Shown here piece by piece: positions 9,201 through 17,908 of a stretch of 64,000 nucleotides of DNA (positions are counted from its first letter, which is position 1; every line of letters begins with the position of its first letter). The stretch spans positions 2,170,001 to 2,234,000 of the forward strand of contig NZ_CP119757.1 of assembly GCF_029320955.1 (NCBI RefSeq), read 5' to 3'. The stretch is from Flavobacterium sp. YJ01 (GTDB lineage Bacteria; Bacteroidota; Bacteroidia; Flavobacteriales; Flavobacteriaceae). A model generated the notes under the pieces. The model was given only the letters and a program-made list of their open reading frames with translations. It had not been told where the DNA came from and searched no databases. The position numbers were made by a program, and so were the translations under genes.

Positions 9201-12154
9201 ATTGTACTTCCTGTTAAAACAAGAGCATCTGGATTAGGATTGGTAGCAACATTTACTGTAGCACTTGTAGATGCACAAGAAGTTGTCGTGTTTCTTCCAA
9301 TTACATAATAGCCATTTCCTGCAACAAGATTTGTCCAAGTCAAAGCCGCTCCATTTCCTGATTTTGCAGATTGAACTGTTGCATTGCTTGAATTGTATAA
9401 TTGATAACTTATTCCGCTTGCTGAAGTTGAAGAAGTGATTGTTCCATTTCCGCCTGGTAAAACGCAGATAGTACTTCCTGTTAAAGAAAGAACTGCTGGC
9501 AAAGCGTTAACAGTTACCAAAACAGCATCTGAAAAAACGGCAGCACAATCTCCATTCTGAACAACTGCTCTAAAGTAAGTGTTTGCTGTTAAGTTTCCGA
9601 TATTTGCGCTTGTTAATGTTGTTGAAGTTATATTAATATCAGTTCGAGTTGAAAAACCTGAATCTGTTGATTTTTGCCATCTTAAAACTGAACCGTTATT
9701 GCCACTTAACACCAAATTAGCTGGCGAAGTTCCTGAACAAATTGCAGCAACTGATGCAATTGCTCCTCCAACTGAAGATGCGTTTATACTTAATGTAACA
9801 TCTCTATTAACAGTACTGGTACAACTTGGTGTTGCGCTTGTTGTAGTAACAGTTGTTACTCTTAATGTCTTACCATTATTTACTGCTGTTAAAACCCCAG
9901 TTTCAAAAAAGCCATTACCAGAACCATCTGCGGCTACACCAGTAACAGGCGTTTGTGCAACTCCATCGATAGAATACGCAATAGTAGATGTCGTATTTGG
10001 CAATAATCCTTTTAAGTTTATTCTAGCAGGAGCGCCTTCACAAGTTATTGCAGCTTGCGATATCGTTCCCAAACTTGGTACTGGGCTTATTGTAATTAAA
10101 ACTGATGCTGAATTTGCTGCCGTACATGAGCCACTTTTTACAACTGCTCTATAATATGTATTTGCAGTAAGCGTTCCCATTTGAGCACTTGTTAAAACAG
10201 CATTTGTAGCTCCAATAATATCATTAAACGTACTATTATTTGCAGATGACTGCCATTGAATAGTTCCTGTGTAACCCGTTAATGTCAAATCTTGTGGAGC
10301 AGTTCCTGAACAAATTGTTTGTGCAGCAGATACTGTCCCAGCTACTGATCCATTTCCAACAATTACCGTAATTACATTAGAAGCTGTTGGCCCAGCTCCA
10401 CATGAATTATAAGATAAAACTCTAAAATAATAAGTTTGACCTGAAATTAAACCAGTAACGTTAAAAGAAGTTGAAGATGAATTAAGATTTCTTCCATCTA
10501 AATCTCCTTCGGGAGTATTAAAATTTGAATTTCTAGAAACCGCTAATCCATAAGAAGTTGCATTAGCTACAGCATTCCAATTTGCTGTGAAGCTATTACA
10601 TGTTATTGCTGTTGCCGCCGTTGCAGTTGGAGTACTAGCCTGTCCAAAAACAATAGAAACGGTATTACTCACATCTTTACAAGTTGTAGAAGAAACAACC
10701 CTTCTGTAATAAGCAGTTGCACTTGTACTAGGCGGATCATAACTTACACTTGTAGCTCCTGAAATAGGATTAAAATCTATATTGTTTATACTGCTTTCCC
10801 ATTGGTAACTTAATCCCGAACCACCTCCAGAAGCGGTAGAACCTGTTATAACACCTGGATCATTCGGTGCCGTACAAAAAGTGCTAGTTGCCGGAGCCGT
10901 AATCGTATTATTAGCAATAGCTGTATATGTGTTATATGTTATTGTTGAAGAATTAGAAGTCTTGTCATAAGTATCATTAAAAGTGTAATTGATTTGAACC
11001 GGACCAACAACAGTATTGTTTAGGGGTGTAAAAGTTACAGCTCCCGTTGATGAATTATATGTAAAAGTCCCTTTATCAGCAACTGTCTTAGAAATTTGAA
11101 CTCCTGTCACTGCTGGATCTAAGTCAACCGTAGATTTATTAATTGTACCTAAAGTATTTACTGATCCGTTGTCATTTGCAGTAATATCTCCAGAAGTTGC
11201 TGGTAATCCGATACAACCTGTAAAAGTATCTGAATTAGCCACTGGAGTTAAAAGCGTTGATTTATCAACTGTAATATTTAAATTACGGATTTCATGAAAA
11301 TTATTAGATCCTCCAGTAGAAGAAGAAATAGCAAATTTCAAATTAGATGGTGCCTCAGTTTTATATTCATAATTATTAATTATTAACTCTCTTACACTAC
11401 CATGAGTTAAGTAAACATCAATAAAAAAACCACCACCTGATCGCGGTTTTAGAACAACTTCCATTTTTCTAAAACCAGATTTCGAATTGTCAGTAGCATC
11501 TCTATCTCCACCTGCAACATTAAAAGAACTTGCTAAATCGGTTGTTCTCACAGAAATCAAATGCGGATATCCCGATGTTCCCGTTCCAGCACCTCTCAAA
11601 GTAACATTACTTGGTAAAAAACCTCCCGGAGCTCCACCACTTTTTCCTTCATTATTGGCAGAAAAGTTTCCATATTCGTCAATTCCAATACCCAAATAAC
11701 CTTTAGAAAAACCAGTTTCTGAATTTCGTTGCGCATAACCTAAGGAACCTCCAAAAGCACCTGCAGCAACAGGAGAAGCAGTTGCATCAAACAAAATAAA
11801 AGCGATACCATCGGCACCGTTTCCACTATGGGTATAGTATTCAAATGTAATAGTCATTCCGTACGCAGATGGGAACGAATACATATCTGAATAAACAATT
11901 CCTTTCTGGCTCCCTTGTCTATTTGTTAGTCGCAAATATCCAGAACCGTTTGCATCATTATAACCATCTCTTAGACCGGCTCCGCCAGTTAAAAAAGCTA
12001 TTGGTTCTCCGCCAAATAAAACACCTGGCGCTGTAGAGTTTTTAAACGATTGCGAATAAGGGAATTGAGCCCTAGTTTGAGCTGTAATAAAAAATAATGA
12101 AATAAGAAAAACCAGTTTAAATAAATTAAACCTTTTAAAAGTAAAGTTACGCAT
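3218..12154 (-). CDS. Giant secreted multidomain repeat protein with lectin-like head and gliding-motility (type B) C-terminal domain
   Basis: This is a protein of about 2978 aa exported by the type IX system. The ATG at 12154 is preferred over an in-frame TTG at 12160. Domains in order: signal peptide (about 1-30, ending QTRAQ); legume-lectin-like head (about 33-300, with GADGIAFILFD and GYLGIGIDEYGNF); Ig-like segment; fibronectin III (about 510-600); several Cys-containing Ig-like repeats; two HYR modules (about 1310-1465, with TVTWTATDAAGNTQTC). A long array of roughly 100-aa modules follows (about 1550-2750), each with an NDxxNG motif and a YxICE...NCS motif, organised as pairs. Then comes a DUF11/DUF7507-like module (TNTGNVPLSNVIV). 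The end carries the gliding-motility-associated sorting domain (FSPNGDNKNTRFYIRGI, EIYNRWGVLVY, GTYFYILKY). This is probably a surface adhesin; the ligand is unknown. It is the first gene of the cassette with porP and the OmpA gene. Confidence 0.92.
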   Translation of the reverse strand: MRNFTFKRFNLFKLVFLISLFFITAQTRAQFPYSQSFKNSTAPGVLFGGEPIAFLTGGAGLRDGYNDANGSGYLRLTNRQGSQKGIVYSDMYSFPSAYGMTITFEYYTHSGNGADGIAFILFDATASPVAAGAFGGSLGYAQRNSETGFSKGYLGIGIDEYGNFSANNEGKSGGAPGGFLPSNVTLRGAGTGTSGYPHLISVRTTDLASSFNVAGGDRDATDNSKSGFRKMEVVLKPRSGGGFFIDVYLTHGSVRELIINNYEYKTEAPSNLKFAISSSTGGSNNFHEIRNLNITVDKSTLLTPVANSDTFTGCIGLPATSGDITANDNGSVNTLGTINKSTVDLDPAVTGVQISKTVADKGTFTYNSSTGAVTFTPLNNTVVGPVQINYTFNDTYDKTSNSSTITYNTYTAIANNTITAPATSTFCTAPNDPGVITGSTASGGGSGLSYQWESSINNIDFNPISGATSVSYDPPSTSATAYYRRVVSSTTCKDVSNTVSIVFGQASTPTATAATAITCNSFTANWNAVANATSYGLAVSRNSNFNTPEGDLDGRNLNSSSTSFNVTGLISGQTYYFRVLSYNSCGAGPTASNVITVIVGNGSVAGTVSAAQTICSGTAPQDLTLTGYTGTIQWQSSANNSTFNDIIGATNAVLTSAQMGTLTANTYYRAVVKSGSCTAANSASVLITISPVPSLGTISQAAITCEGAPARINLKGLLPNTTSTIAYSIDGVAQTPVTGVAADGSGNGFFETGVLTAVNNGKTLRVTTVTTTSATPSCTSTVNRDVTLSINASSVGGAIASVAAICSGTSPANLVLSGNNGSVLRWQKSTDSGFSTRTDINITSTTLTSANIGNLTANTYFRAVVQNGDCAAVFSDAVLVTVNALPAVLSLTGSTICVLPGGNGTITSSTSASGISYQLYNSSNATVQSAKSGNGAALTWTNLVAGNGYYVIGRNTTTSCASTSATVNVATNPNPDALVLTGSTICVSPGGNGTITSSTSATGINYQLYNSSNTAVQSVKSGNGSALTWTNLAGGTGYYVIGTNTTTTCSSTSNSVNVATTLNPTALALTGSVICVSLGGNGTISSTTSVNNVSYQLFDSSDVAVQSAKSGNGSALTWTNLNAANGYYVVATNAANCTVKSNVVNITTNPNPTISIGGTLTACLTTTLTTTTNASSPTYVWYKDNVVISGQTSSSLVVNSDGDYKVKVTNTSTGCEATSAASTVKVSDTEKPVKPVLADITAECSATVTAPTTTDNCSGTVTGTTSDPLTYSTQGNYTINWSFNDGNGSIETATQKVIIKDTQKPSIICPATIVVSADANSCTATGVILGTPVTSDNCGGTVTVTNNAPSSFPIGNTTVTWTATDAAGNTQTCTQTVTVNDTQKPSITCPATVVVSTDANSCVATGVTLGTPVTSDNCNGTVTVTNNAPTSFSIGNTTVTWTATDAAGNTQTCTQVVKVVGPIIADKDTASINGYNGGTAVSNVLSNDLLNCNAVVRNEVVLSLDSTLPSVLTFDTASGEVKVKPNTPVGVYTFDYKICEVANTSNCNSATVEITVTAPVILAVKENLGPINGSIGGTTSSLIASDKLNGVQAVIGTNAGEVTLTGTAPAGLTVNADGTVTVGKGTKAGDYDVEYTICDNNNAGNCSTATSTVTVTVADLVANLDNAGSVVGGNASQTLINVFENDTKNGAKLDPSEVKLTLGTDPKGFLTIDADGKAVLAANSPAGNYEITYEICELLNPGNCSANKVQVTVTAPVILAVKENLGPINGSIGGTTASLIGSDKLNGVQAVIGTNAGEVALTGTAPSGLTVNSDGTVTVSKGTKAGDYDVEYTICDNNNAGNCSTATSTVTVTAAVLVANLDNAGSVEGGNASQTLINVFENDTKNGAKLDPSEVKLTPSTDPKGFLTIDSDGKAVLGANAPAGNYEITYEICELLNPGNCSTNKVQVTVTAPLILAVKENLGPINGSIGGTTASLIGSDTLNGVQAVIGTNAGEVTLTGTAPAGLTVNADGTVTVSKGTKAGDYDVEYTICDNNNAGNCSTATSTVTVTAAVLVANLDNAGSVVGGNASQTLINVFENDTKNGAKLDPSEVKLTPGTDPKGFLTIDADGKAVLGANAPAGNYEITYEICELLNPGNCSTNKVQVTVTAPVIDAVVDSITPINGNIGGTTVSLIANDKLNGNPVIAGTAAGEVTFNIVGTLPAGLTLNPDYTITVAPNTPAGNYNVEYRICDNTNPSNCDSAITVVTVTGGNLVANQDIVASVVGSNVPQTLINVFANDTKNGNALVPSDVNLSVIAADPKGYLTVDANGNAILAPNAPAGDYELTYTICEKLNPSNCNSNVVKVTVDLPVIDAVVDSVNPINGNIGGTTVSLIANDKLNGNPVIAGTAAGEVTFNIVGTLPAGLTLNPDYTITVAPNTPAGNYNVEYRICDNTNPSNCDSAITVVTVTGGNLVANQDIVASVVGSNVPQTLINVFANDTKNGNALVPSDVNLSVTAADPKGYLTVDANGNAILAPNAPAGDYELTYTICEKLNPSNCNSNVVKVTVAASTMIKANDDEAGPVNVKKGTDTSLNIFNNDILNGVKPTPTSVVLSTVVANPNLILNADGSVSVVANTPNGIYELTYQICEAANTSNCSQAVVKVTVLNSADPAPPTTNGITLGDDNNVTADGINGALEFVNVLDNDFINGQPINPADVTIKPLGNNSYFEWNADGTVNVKPNTPGGNYAITYQVCEKANASNCSTAVLNVFVEVPAIAIIKKAEFNDENNSGFANAGETITYTFTVTNTGNVPLSNVIVKDPLTGIVVSGQAISLAVGESNSSNFSAVYTITQEDINLTKVTNQATAQGSSSKGVVVEDLSDHSSNTGDNPTVTELDGCAIKVFKAFSPNGDNKNTRFYIRGIECYPNNTVEIYNRWGVLVYSIDGYNNNDRAFVGYSNGRSTIKQTEGLPVGTYFYILKYQDNANAPHQESGYLYINK
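4520..5674 (-). repeat. Two nearly identical tandem 600-bp repeats inside the giant gene
   Basis: Bases 4520-5074 match 5120-5674 at a fixed 600-bp offset. I found only two differences by eye, near 4600/5200 and 4669/5269. Each unit encodes 200 aa, a pair of cadherin/Ig-like modules. Such near-identity suggests recent duplication or gene conversion. Confidence 0.9.
5711..7490 (-). repeat. Three tandem ~591-bp repeats inside the giant gene
   Basis: Three consecutive units with a period of about 591 bp (197 aa) start near 5711, 6302 and 6893. They are very similar but carry scattered mostly silent changes, so they are older than the 600-bp pair next to them. Each encodes one DNAGSV-type module plus one ENLGPING-type module. 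By eye, codon use is more GC-rich than in the neighbouring 600-bp units. Confidence 0.85.
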
Positions 12155-12658
12155 AGACAACTTGAGTTTGTGGAACAGAAAAATAATACACTAAAAAATG
12201 GATGATCATTTTTAGCGTATTAGTGAAATACGAAAAACTGAAATGATTGGATTTCGAAAAATCATTAAAGACCTTGGAATGATCTCTAAATGAACATTGT
12301 AGCGTTTGGACCATAGTCATGATAGGTTCAATACACAAAATCGTGTTTTAAGTTTATAAAATGTAGTTTTGGAGGAACGAAAGTAAATAAATCATGAAGT
12401 ATCAAATACAATAGTCGATAAACGGCAAAGAAACTCGTCAAAAAGCAGTATTTAACAACTGTTCAGTGTTATTTATAACAAAAAAATATAATTATTTGAT
12501 AATGAAGAGGTCATAAATTCTTAAAGAATTATGAATAAAAGTGATTTTGACAGTATTTATTGACAAATACTCAATAAAACAAGAAGCTGAAAAATAAGTT
12601 AAAACTTATAAACAAAAACATAAATAACTAAAAACCAATAAGTTACACTTCAACAATC
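12155..12658. other. ~500-bp intergenic region upstream of the giant gene
   Basis: I see no convincing gene here. The only ORF (12147-12338, minus) lacks family features and overlaps the giant gene start. A promoter-like sequence at 12378-12406 (minus) would give the giant gene a 5' leader of about 220 nt. The rest is AT-rich, without a clear terminator for queG, which ends at 12659. Confidence 0.5.
12378..12406 (-). promoter_or_regulatory. Possible promoter of the giant adhesin cassette
   Basis: On the minus strand, TTTG (12403-12406) is followed after 17 bp by TACTTTCG (12378-12385), one mismatch from TAnnTTTG. Spacing is slightly short. It would drive the giant gene, porP and the OmpA gene. 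Confidence 0.35.
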
Positions 12659-13582
12659 CTATTGCAAAAATTTGATATTTCGCTTTAAGCCTTCAAATTT
12701 TGTCCTTTTAATTGGAGAATTTTTAAAAACAAGTTTAAATGTTTCTTCTGTAATTTCTATCCAATCTTTTTTGCCAAAGGAAAGCAATTCTGGATTTGGA
12801 TTAAAAAGAGGTTCTGAATGCGGTTTAGAAAATCTATTCCATGGACAAACATCTTGACAAGTATCACAGCCAAACATCCATTCATCAAATTTTCCTTTCA
12901 TTTCATAAGGAAGATTTTCTTTTAATTCGATAGTATAATAAGAAATACATTTACTGCCATCTACAATATATGGCGCCACAATTGCCTGTGTCGGACAAGC
13001 ATCAATACAAGCTGTACAAGAACCGCAATGATCAGTAACAGCATAATCATATTCTAACTCTAAATCTATAATAAGCTCGGCTATAAAGTAAAAAGAACCG
13101 ACTTTTTGAGTTATTAAATTACTATTTTTTCCTATCCATCCCAAACCGCTTTTCGCCGCCCAAGCTTTATCCAAAACCGGTGCAGAATCAACAAAGGCAC
13201 GACCTGAAACTTCTCCTATATTTTCCTGAATAGAATGTAAAAATTCTTTTAATTTATCTTTAATAACAAAGTGATAATCCTGTCCATAAGCATACTTTGA
13301 AATTTTAAAACTTTCTTCATTTTGAGAAACTTCAGGAAAATAATTTAGCAAAAGAGAAACTACGCTTTTTCCATCATCAACTAATAATGTCGGATCTAAT
13401 CGTTTATCAAAATGGTTTTCCATATAAGCCATTTGTCCATTACGATTATTCTTAAGCCAATTTTCAAGTCTTGGCGCTTCTTGTTCCAAAAAACCTGCTT
13501 TCGATATTCCGCAAGATAAAAAACCAAGTCTTTTCGCTTCTTCTTTAATAAATTTCGAATATTTCTCTTTAGAATTAATCAT
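12659..13582 (-). CDS. queG: Epoxyqueuosine reductase
   Basis: This 307-aa cobalamin- and Fe-S-dependent enzyme performs the last step of queuosine biosynthesis, reducing epoxyqueuosine to queuosine in the wobble position of GUN tRNAs. The N-terminal DUF1730-type region ([20 protein letters not shown]) is followed by two ferredoxin-type clusters: [12 protein letters not shown] at about 184-195 and [10 protein letters not shown] at about 237-246. The conserved WIGKNSNLI motif lies between the N-terminal region and the clusters. Length is typical of short QueG forms. Its ATG overlaps the P450 stop by four bases (ATGA), so it is the last gene of ruvB-P450-queG. A queuosine-precursor transporter is encoded separately at 55367. 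Confidence 0.93.
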   Translation of the reverse strand: MINSKEKYSKFIKEEAKRLGFLSCGISKAGFLEQEAPRLENWLKNNRNGQMAYMENHFDKRLDPTLLVDDGKSVVSLLLNYFPEVSQNEESFKISKYAYGQDYHFVIKDKLKEFLHSIQENIGEVSGRAFVDSAPVLDKAWAAKSGLGWIGKNSNLITQKVGSFYFIAELIIDLELEYDYAVTDHCGSCTACIDACPTQAIVAPYIVDGSKCISYYTIELKENLPYEMKGKFDEWMFGCDTCQDVCPWNRFSKPHSEPLFNPNPELLSFGKKDWIEITEETFKLVFKNSPIKRTKFEGLKRNIKFLQ

Positions 13583-14928
13583 GATCTTTCGGAAAATACC
13601 ACTTTAACACCGACAGGTTTCAATGTAATTAATGGATTAAAATCAACTTGGGTATTGACAGATTTAATTTTGTATTTTTTAATGATATATGCAAGTGCAA
13701 GTGACATTTCATAAATAGCAAAACCTGCACCAATGCACATCCTGGGTCCAGCTCCAAATGGATAAAAGTATTGCATAGAATGCTTTTTCTGTTCTCCTAA
13801 AAACCGTTCTGGGTTAAAACTATCTGGAGATTCCCAATATTTTGGATTTCGATGCAATTCGTAAAAAGAAACACCAATTAATGTTCCCTTTTTTATATTA
13901 AACTCTCCTAAACTATCATCTTCAACATTCTGTCTATCTGTAATCCATGCAGGCGGATATAATCTCATAGACTCATTTAAAACAGCATTCGTGTAAATCA
14001 TTTTTTGAAGCTGTTCTACCACGTCAACAGTTTCTGATTCTATTTTGTTAATCTCCTCAAAAACCTTTTGTTGCACATCAGGGTGATTCCCTAATAAATG
14101 CAATGTAAAGGTTAAAGCATTTGCAGTGGTTTCGTGACCTGCTATAAAAAGAATTTTTATTTCATCTATCAATTGCTCAACCGACATTCCCTCACCAGTA
14201 TCTTCATAACGAGTTTCGAGTAACATATTAAGCAAATCATTTATTTCATCTTTTGAAGCAACACGTTCTAAAATAATTTCTTTAATAATTTCATCATTTT
14301 CTTTTGCAAGCTCAAGATGTCTTTTTACTTGACCACTAAATGAAAACCACCACGCTTTGTGAGGAAGTCTAATTTCTTTAATTAAAAAATTTTGTACAGC
14401 TTCAATTATGCATTTAATCCGATCTAATTTTTCTTGGGCAATACAAAATTGAAACAACGATTTAGCCACAACATTAAACGCTAATTCACTCATTACAGGA
14501 AAAAGATCTATTTCTTTATCTATAACAAGTTCTTCCAACTCAGCAATAATAGTCGACTTCATATTTTCGACTAACTGATTCATTTTTTGTTTATGAAATG
14601 CAGGCTGAATAAGTCTTCTTTGTTTTAACCAAAATTCACCATCAACAGTCAAAAGCCCTTTTCCTAAATATTTAGAAAGATATACAGATTGGAATTTAGA
14701 CTTATAATAATTTTTCTGATTTTTCTGCAAGATATATTGCGCCACTTCATTATCTCTCGACAAAATAATATGTTGTGACTTTCCAATTCTTATAGAAAAC
14801 GAATCACCAAAATTTTTAAAATATCTTTTATGATAAGGTATCGGATTTTTACGAATACCCTCAGCATCAACAAAAAATCTAAAAATAGAAAGTTTTTGAG
14901 GATAGTTGTATTTTTTGATAGCAGACAT
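13579..14928 (-). CDS. Cytochrome P450
   Basis: This is a 449-aa soluble P450 monooxygenase. The I-helix oxygen-activation motif AGHETT is near 262, the ExxR motif is in ESMRLYPP (about 319), and the heme-thiolate signature [14 protein letters not shown] has its Cys near 396. There is no signal peptide or membrane anchor. No redox partner gene lies nearby, and the substrate cannot be read from the sequence. It sits 11 bp after ruvB and overlaps queG by four bases, so it is co-transcribed with housekeeping genes. Fatty acids or terpenoids are generic guesses only. Confidence 0.92.
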   Translation of the reverse strand: MSAIKKYNYPQKLSIFRFFVDAEGIRKNPIPYHKRYFKNFGDSFSIRIGKSQHIILSRDNEVAQYILQKNQKNYYKSKFQSVYLSKYLGKGLLTVDGEFWLKQRRLIQPAFHKQKMNQLVENMKSTIIAELEELVIDKEIDLFPVMSELAFNVVAKSLFQFCIAQEKLDRIKCIIEAVQNFLIKEIRLPHKAWWFSFSGQVKRHLELAKENDEIIKEIILERVASKDEINDLLNMLLETRYEDTGEGMSVEQLIDEIKILFIAGHETTANALTFTLHLLGNHPDVQQKVFEEINKIESETVDVVEQLQKMIYTNAVLNESMRLYPPAWITDRQNVEDDSLGEFNIKKGTLIGVSFYELHRNPKYWESPDSFNPERFLGEQKKHSMQYFYPFGAGPRMCIGAGFAIYEMSLALAYIIKKYKIKSVNTQVDFNPLITLKPVGVKVVFSERS

Positions 14929-14939
14929 TTTATTTCAAA

Positions 14940-15965
14940 TTAAAATAAACCACCCTGAATATTATTGGTGTTTATTTTTCCAAGATGCTTATAGGCTTTA
15001 TCAGTAACTTCTCGTCCGCGAGGAGTTCTCATAATGAAACCCTCCTGAATCAAAAACGGTTCGTAGACTTCTTCAATAGTTTCACTACTTTCACTTACTG
15101 CAGTAGCCAAAGTCGAAAGTCCAACTGGACCACCTTTAAATTTATTGATAATCGTTAATAAGATTTTATTATCCATCTCGTCTAGACCATGAGCATCTAC
15201 ATTAAGCGCCTTTAAAGCATATCTAGAAATTTCTAAATCAATTCTACCATTTCCTTTAATTTGCGCAAAATCACGAACTCTTCTTAGTAATGCATTTGCA
15301 ATACGAGGAGTTCCACGACTTCTTCCTGCAATTTCAATTGCAGCTTCTAAATCTATGGGCGTTTTTAATATAGAGGCACTTCTTTCTACAATAGTAGTTA
15401 AAAGTTCAGTTGTATAATATTGCAATCGAGATGAAATCCCAAAACGCGCACGCATTGGTGCGGTTAACAATCCAGATCTAGTTGTCGCACCGATCAATGT
15501 AAATGGGTTCAAATTAATTTGAACAGTTCTCGCATTAGGTCCCGATTCAATCATAATATCTATTTTGAAATCCTCCATAGCTGAGTATAGATATTCTTCG
15601 ACAACTGGACTTAATCGATGAATTTCATCAATGAACAAAACATCTCTTTCATCTAAATTGGTTAGCAAACCAGCTAAATCTCCCGGCTTATCTAGAACTG
15701 GACCAGAGGTAATTTTTATCCCAACTTCTAATTCATTAGCAAGAATATTTGCCAACGTCGTTTTTCCTAAACCTGGAGGTCCATGAAATAAAGCATGATC
15801 AAGCGCTTCGCCACGCTGATTAGCCGCAGCAACAAAGACTTTCAAATTTTCCAAAACTTGATCTTGTCCAGCAAAATCATCAAATGATAGTGGACGCAGT
15901 CTTTTCTCAAGATCTAATTCTTCCGAATTATAACCTTTTGTTGTAGGATCTAGATTTTCATTCAT
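14940..15965 (-). CDS. ruvB: Holliday junction branch migration DNA helicase RuvB
   Basis: This 341-aa AAA+ motor works with RuvA and RuvC to move and resolve Holliday junctions. Walker A is GPPGLGKTT (62-70), Walker B is FIDEIHR (111-117), sensor 1 lies in LIGATTRSG, and [11 protein letters not shown] carries the arginine-finger region. The C-terminal winged helix includes the typical [10 protein letters not shown]. Length is normal for the family. It is the first gene of a minus-strand operon with the P450 and queG. A TATCTTTG box only a few bases upstream of the ATG implies a very short or absent 5' leader. Confidence 0.97.
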   Translation of the reverse strand: MNENLDPTTKGYNSEELDLEKRLRPLSFDDFAGQDQVLENLKVFVAAANQRGEALDHALFHGPPGLGKTTLANILANELEVGIKITSGPVLDKPGDLAGLLTNLDERDVLFIDEIHRLSPVVEEYLYSAMEDFKIDIMIESGPNARTVQINLNPFTLIGATTRSGLLTAPMRARFGISSRLQYYTTELLTTIVERSASILKTPIDLEAAIEIAGRSRGTPRIANALLRRVRDFAQIKGNGRIDLEISRYALKALNVDAHGLDEMDNKILLTIINKFKGGPVGLSTLATAVSESSETIEEVYEPFLIQEGFIMRTPRGREVTDKAYKHLGKINTNNIQGGLF

Positions 15966-15969
15966 TCTA

Positions 15970-16000
15970 CAAAGATATAGAAACTAATTAGTTTTGTAAA
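15970..16000 (-). promoter_or_regulatory. ruvB operon promoter
   Basis: Minus strand: TTTA (15997-16000), 19 bp, TATCTTTG (15970-15977), an exact match to the TAnnTTTG box. The ATG starts at 15965, only four bases past the box, so transcription probably begins at or next to the start codon. Confidence 0.6.
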
Positions 16001-16035
16001 ATTGTAAAACTGAACGTTTAAAACTTTAACTAAAC

Positions 16036-16067
16036 AAAAAAGACCGTCATTTCTGACGGTCTTTTTT
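16036..16067 (-). terminator. Terminator of the act-cox operon
   Basis: Perfect 14-bp stem (16036-16049 with 16054-16067) around a TTTC loop, with A and T runs at the ends. It lies just past the coxA stop. It is inside the region upstream of ruvB and ends the respiratory operon. Confidence 0.9.
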
Positions 16068-16075
16068 ATAATATT

Positions 16076-17878
16076 TTAGTGGTGTAAAACTTCTTCACCT
16101 TCTTTCATAGGTACATTTTGAGGAACAAAATCTACATCATGATTTGGGTTACTATAGTCATACGGCCAACGGTATACATGAGGAATTTCTCCTGGCCAGT
16201 TTCCGTGGATATGTTCAACTGGAGTAGTCCACTCTAAAGTTGTAGATTTCCATGGATTCTGAGTTGCTTTTTTACCGTAGAAAATACTACTAAAGAAGTT
16301 GTATAAGAATACTAATTGGAATGCACCTCCTACAAGAGCAAATGTTGTAATTAAAACATTCACATTTTGTAAATCATCAAATAATGGGAAGTTAGTATTT
16401 GTATAGTAACGTCTTGGTAAACCAGCTAATCCGATAAAGTGCATTGGGAAGAAAACTCCATAAGCACAAACCGCTGTAATCCAAAAGTGAATATAACCTA
16501 AATTTTTGTTTAACATTCTTCCGTACATTTTAGGGAACCAGTGGTAAATACCAGCAAACATTCCGTAAAGTGCAGAAATACCCATTACTAAGTGAAAGTG
16601 AGCAATTACGAAGTAAGTATCGTGAACGTTAATATCTAAAGTACTATCTCCTAAAATGATTCCTGTTAAACCTCCAGTGATGAAAGTAGAAACCATTCCG
16701 ATAGAGAATAACATTGCAGGATTGAATTGTAAGTTACCTTTCCATAAAGTTGTAATCCAGTTAAACGCTTTTACAGCAGATGGAATTGCAATCAATAAAG
16801 TTGTGAAAGTAAACACAGATCCTAAGAAAGGATTCATACCTGAAATAAACATATGGTGCCCCCAAACAATAGTTGATAAGAATGCAATTGCAAGAACTGA
16901 CATAATCATCGCTCTATATCCGAAAATTGGTTTACGTGCATTAGTAGCCATAATTTCAGAAACAAGTCCCATCGCTGGTAAGATTACGATATAAACCTCA
17001 GGGTGACCTAAAAACCAAAATAAGTGCTCAAACAATACAGGAGAACCACCTTGGTAATGTAAAACTTCTCCAGCAATATAAATATCTGATAAGAAGAATG
17101 AAGTACCAAAACTTCTATCAAAAATCAATAATAAAGCTGCAGATAATAATACCGGGAATGAAATAACACCAATAATAGCTGTTACAAAAAATGTCCAGAT
17201 AGTTAATGGAAGTCTAGTCATAGACATTCCTTTAGTTCTTAAATTGATTACTGTAACAATGTAATTTAAAGATCCCATCAAAGAAGATGCGATGAAAATA
17301 GCCATCGAAACTAACCATAAAGTCATACCTGTTCCAGATCCCGGAATTGCTTGTGGTAATGCACTTAAAGGAGGATAAATAGTCCATCCTGCAGATGCTG
17401 GTCCTGACTCAACAAATAAAGAACATAACATGATAACTGCTGATAAGAAAAACAACCAGTATGAAATCATATTCATAAATCCTGAAGCCATATCTCGTGC
17501 TCCAATTTGAAGTGGAATAAGTAAATTACTAAAAGTTCCACTCAAACCTGCTGTCAGTACAAAGAATACCATGATGGTACCGTGGATTGTAACTAAAGCT
17601 AAATAAATATCATTTGCCATTACACCATCAGGTGCGAATTTATCTCCTAATAAAACATTAAATATCTTAAAAGACTCTTCTGGCCACGCTAATTGCATTC
17701 TGAAAAGCAAAGACATTGCAATACCAATGATTCCCATAATAATACCAGTAATCAAGTATTGCTTAGCAATCATTTTGTGATCAATACTAAAAATATATTT
17801 AGTAATGAACGTATCTTTATGATGATGTTCGTGCTCGTGATCGTGTCCGTGATCGTGATCGTGCGCTTCTGCTGACAT
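16076..17878 (-). CDS. ctaD: Cytochrome c oxidase subunit I (aa3-type)
   Basis: This 600-aa catalytic subunit of the heme-copper oxidase reduces O2 and pumps protons in the inner membrane. Twelve or so hydrophobic segments are visible. Landmarks include GHPEVY (His-Tyr cross-link region, about 291), WGHHMFISGM (CuB histidines, about 340) and HDTYFVIAHFHLVMG (heme ligand region). The N-terminus carries a His/Asp-rich stretch (residues 6-21) unlike most family members. It is the last gene of actABCDEF-coxB-coxA. Subunits III and IV are not in this window. The F. johnsoniae ACIII-aa3 supercomplex is the known precedent. Confidence 0.96.
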   Translation of the reverse strand: MSAEAHDHDHGHDHEHEHHHKDTFITKYIFSIDHKMIAKQYLITGIIMGIIGIAMSLLFRMQLAWPEESFKIFNVLLGDKFAPDGVMANDIYLALVTIHGTIMVFFVLTAGLSGTFSNLLIPLQIGARDMASGFMNMISYWLFFLSAVIMLCSLFVESGPASAGWTIYPPLSALPQAIPGSGTGMTLWLVSMAIFIASSLMGSLNYIVTVINLRTKGMSMTRLPLTIWTFFVTAIIGVISFPVLLSAALLLIFDRSFGTSFFLSDIYIAGEVLHYQGGSPVLFEHLFWFLGHPEVYIVILPAMGLVSEIMATNARKPIFGYRAMIMSVLAIAFLSTIVWGHHMFISGMNPFLGSVFTFTTLLIAIPSAVKAFNWITTLWKGNLQFNPAMLFSIGMVSTFITGGLTGIILGDSTLDINVHDTYFVIAHFHLVMGISALYGMFAGIYHWFPKMYGRMLNKNLGYIHFWITAVCAYGVFFPMHFIGLAGLPRRYYTNTNFPLFDDLQNVNVLITTFALVGGAFQLVFLYNFFSSIFYGKKATQNPWKSTTLEWTTPVEHIHGNWPGEIPHVYRWPYDYSNPNHDVDFVPQNVPMKEGEEVLHH

Positions 17879-17908
17879 ATATGTGTACTTTAAATTTTCT
17901 AAATAATA

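Noticed and set aside
9579..10154. 191-aa plus-strand ORF inside the giant gene
   Set aside because: It is antisense to well-supported Ig-like repeats and owes its length to their biased codons; similar shadows recur in each repeat.
12147..12338. 63-aa minus-strand ORF upstream of the giant gene
   Set aside because: It overlaps the giant gene start, starts without a good context and lacks any family or signal features; the region is better explained as a 5' leader.
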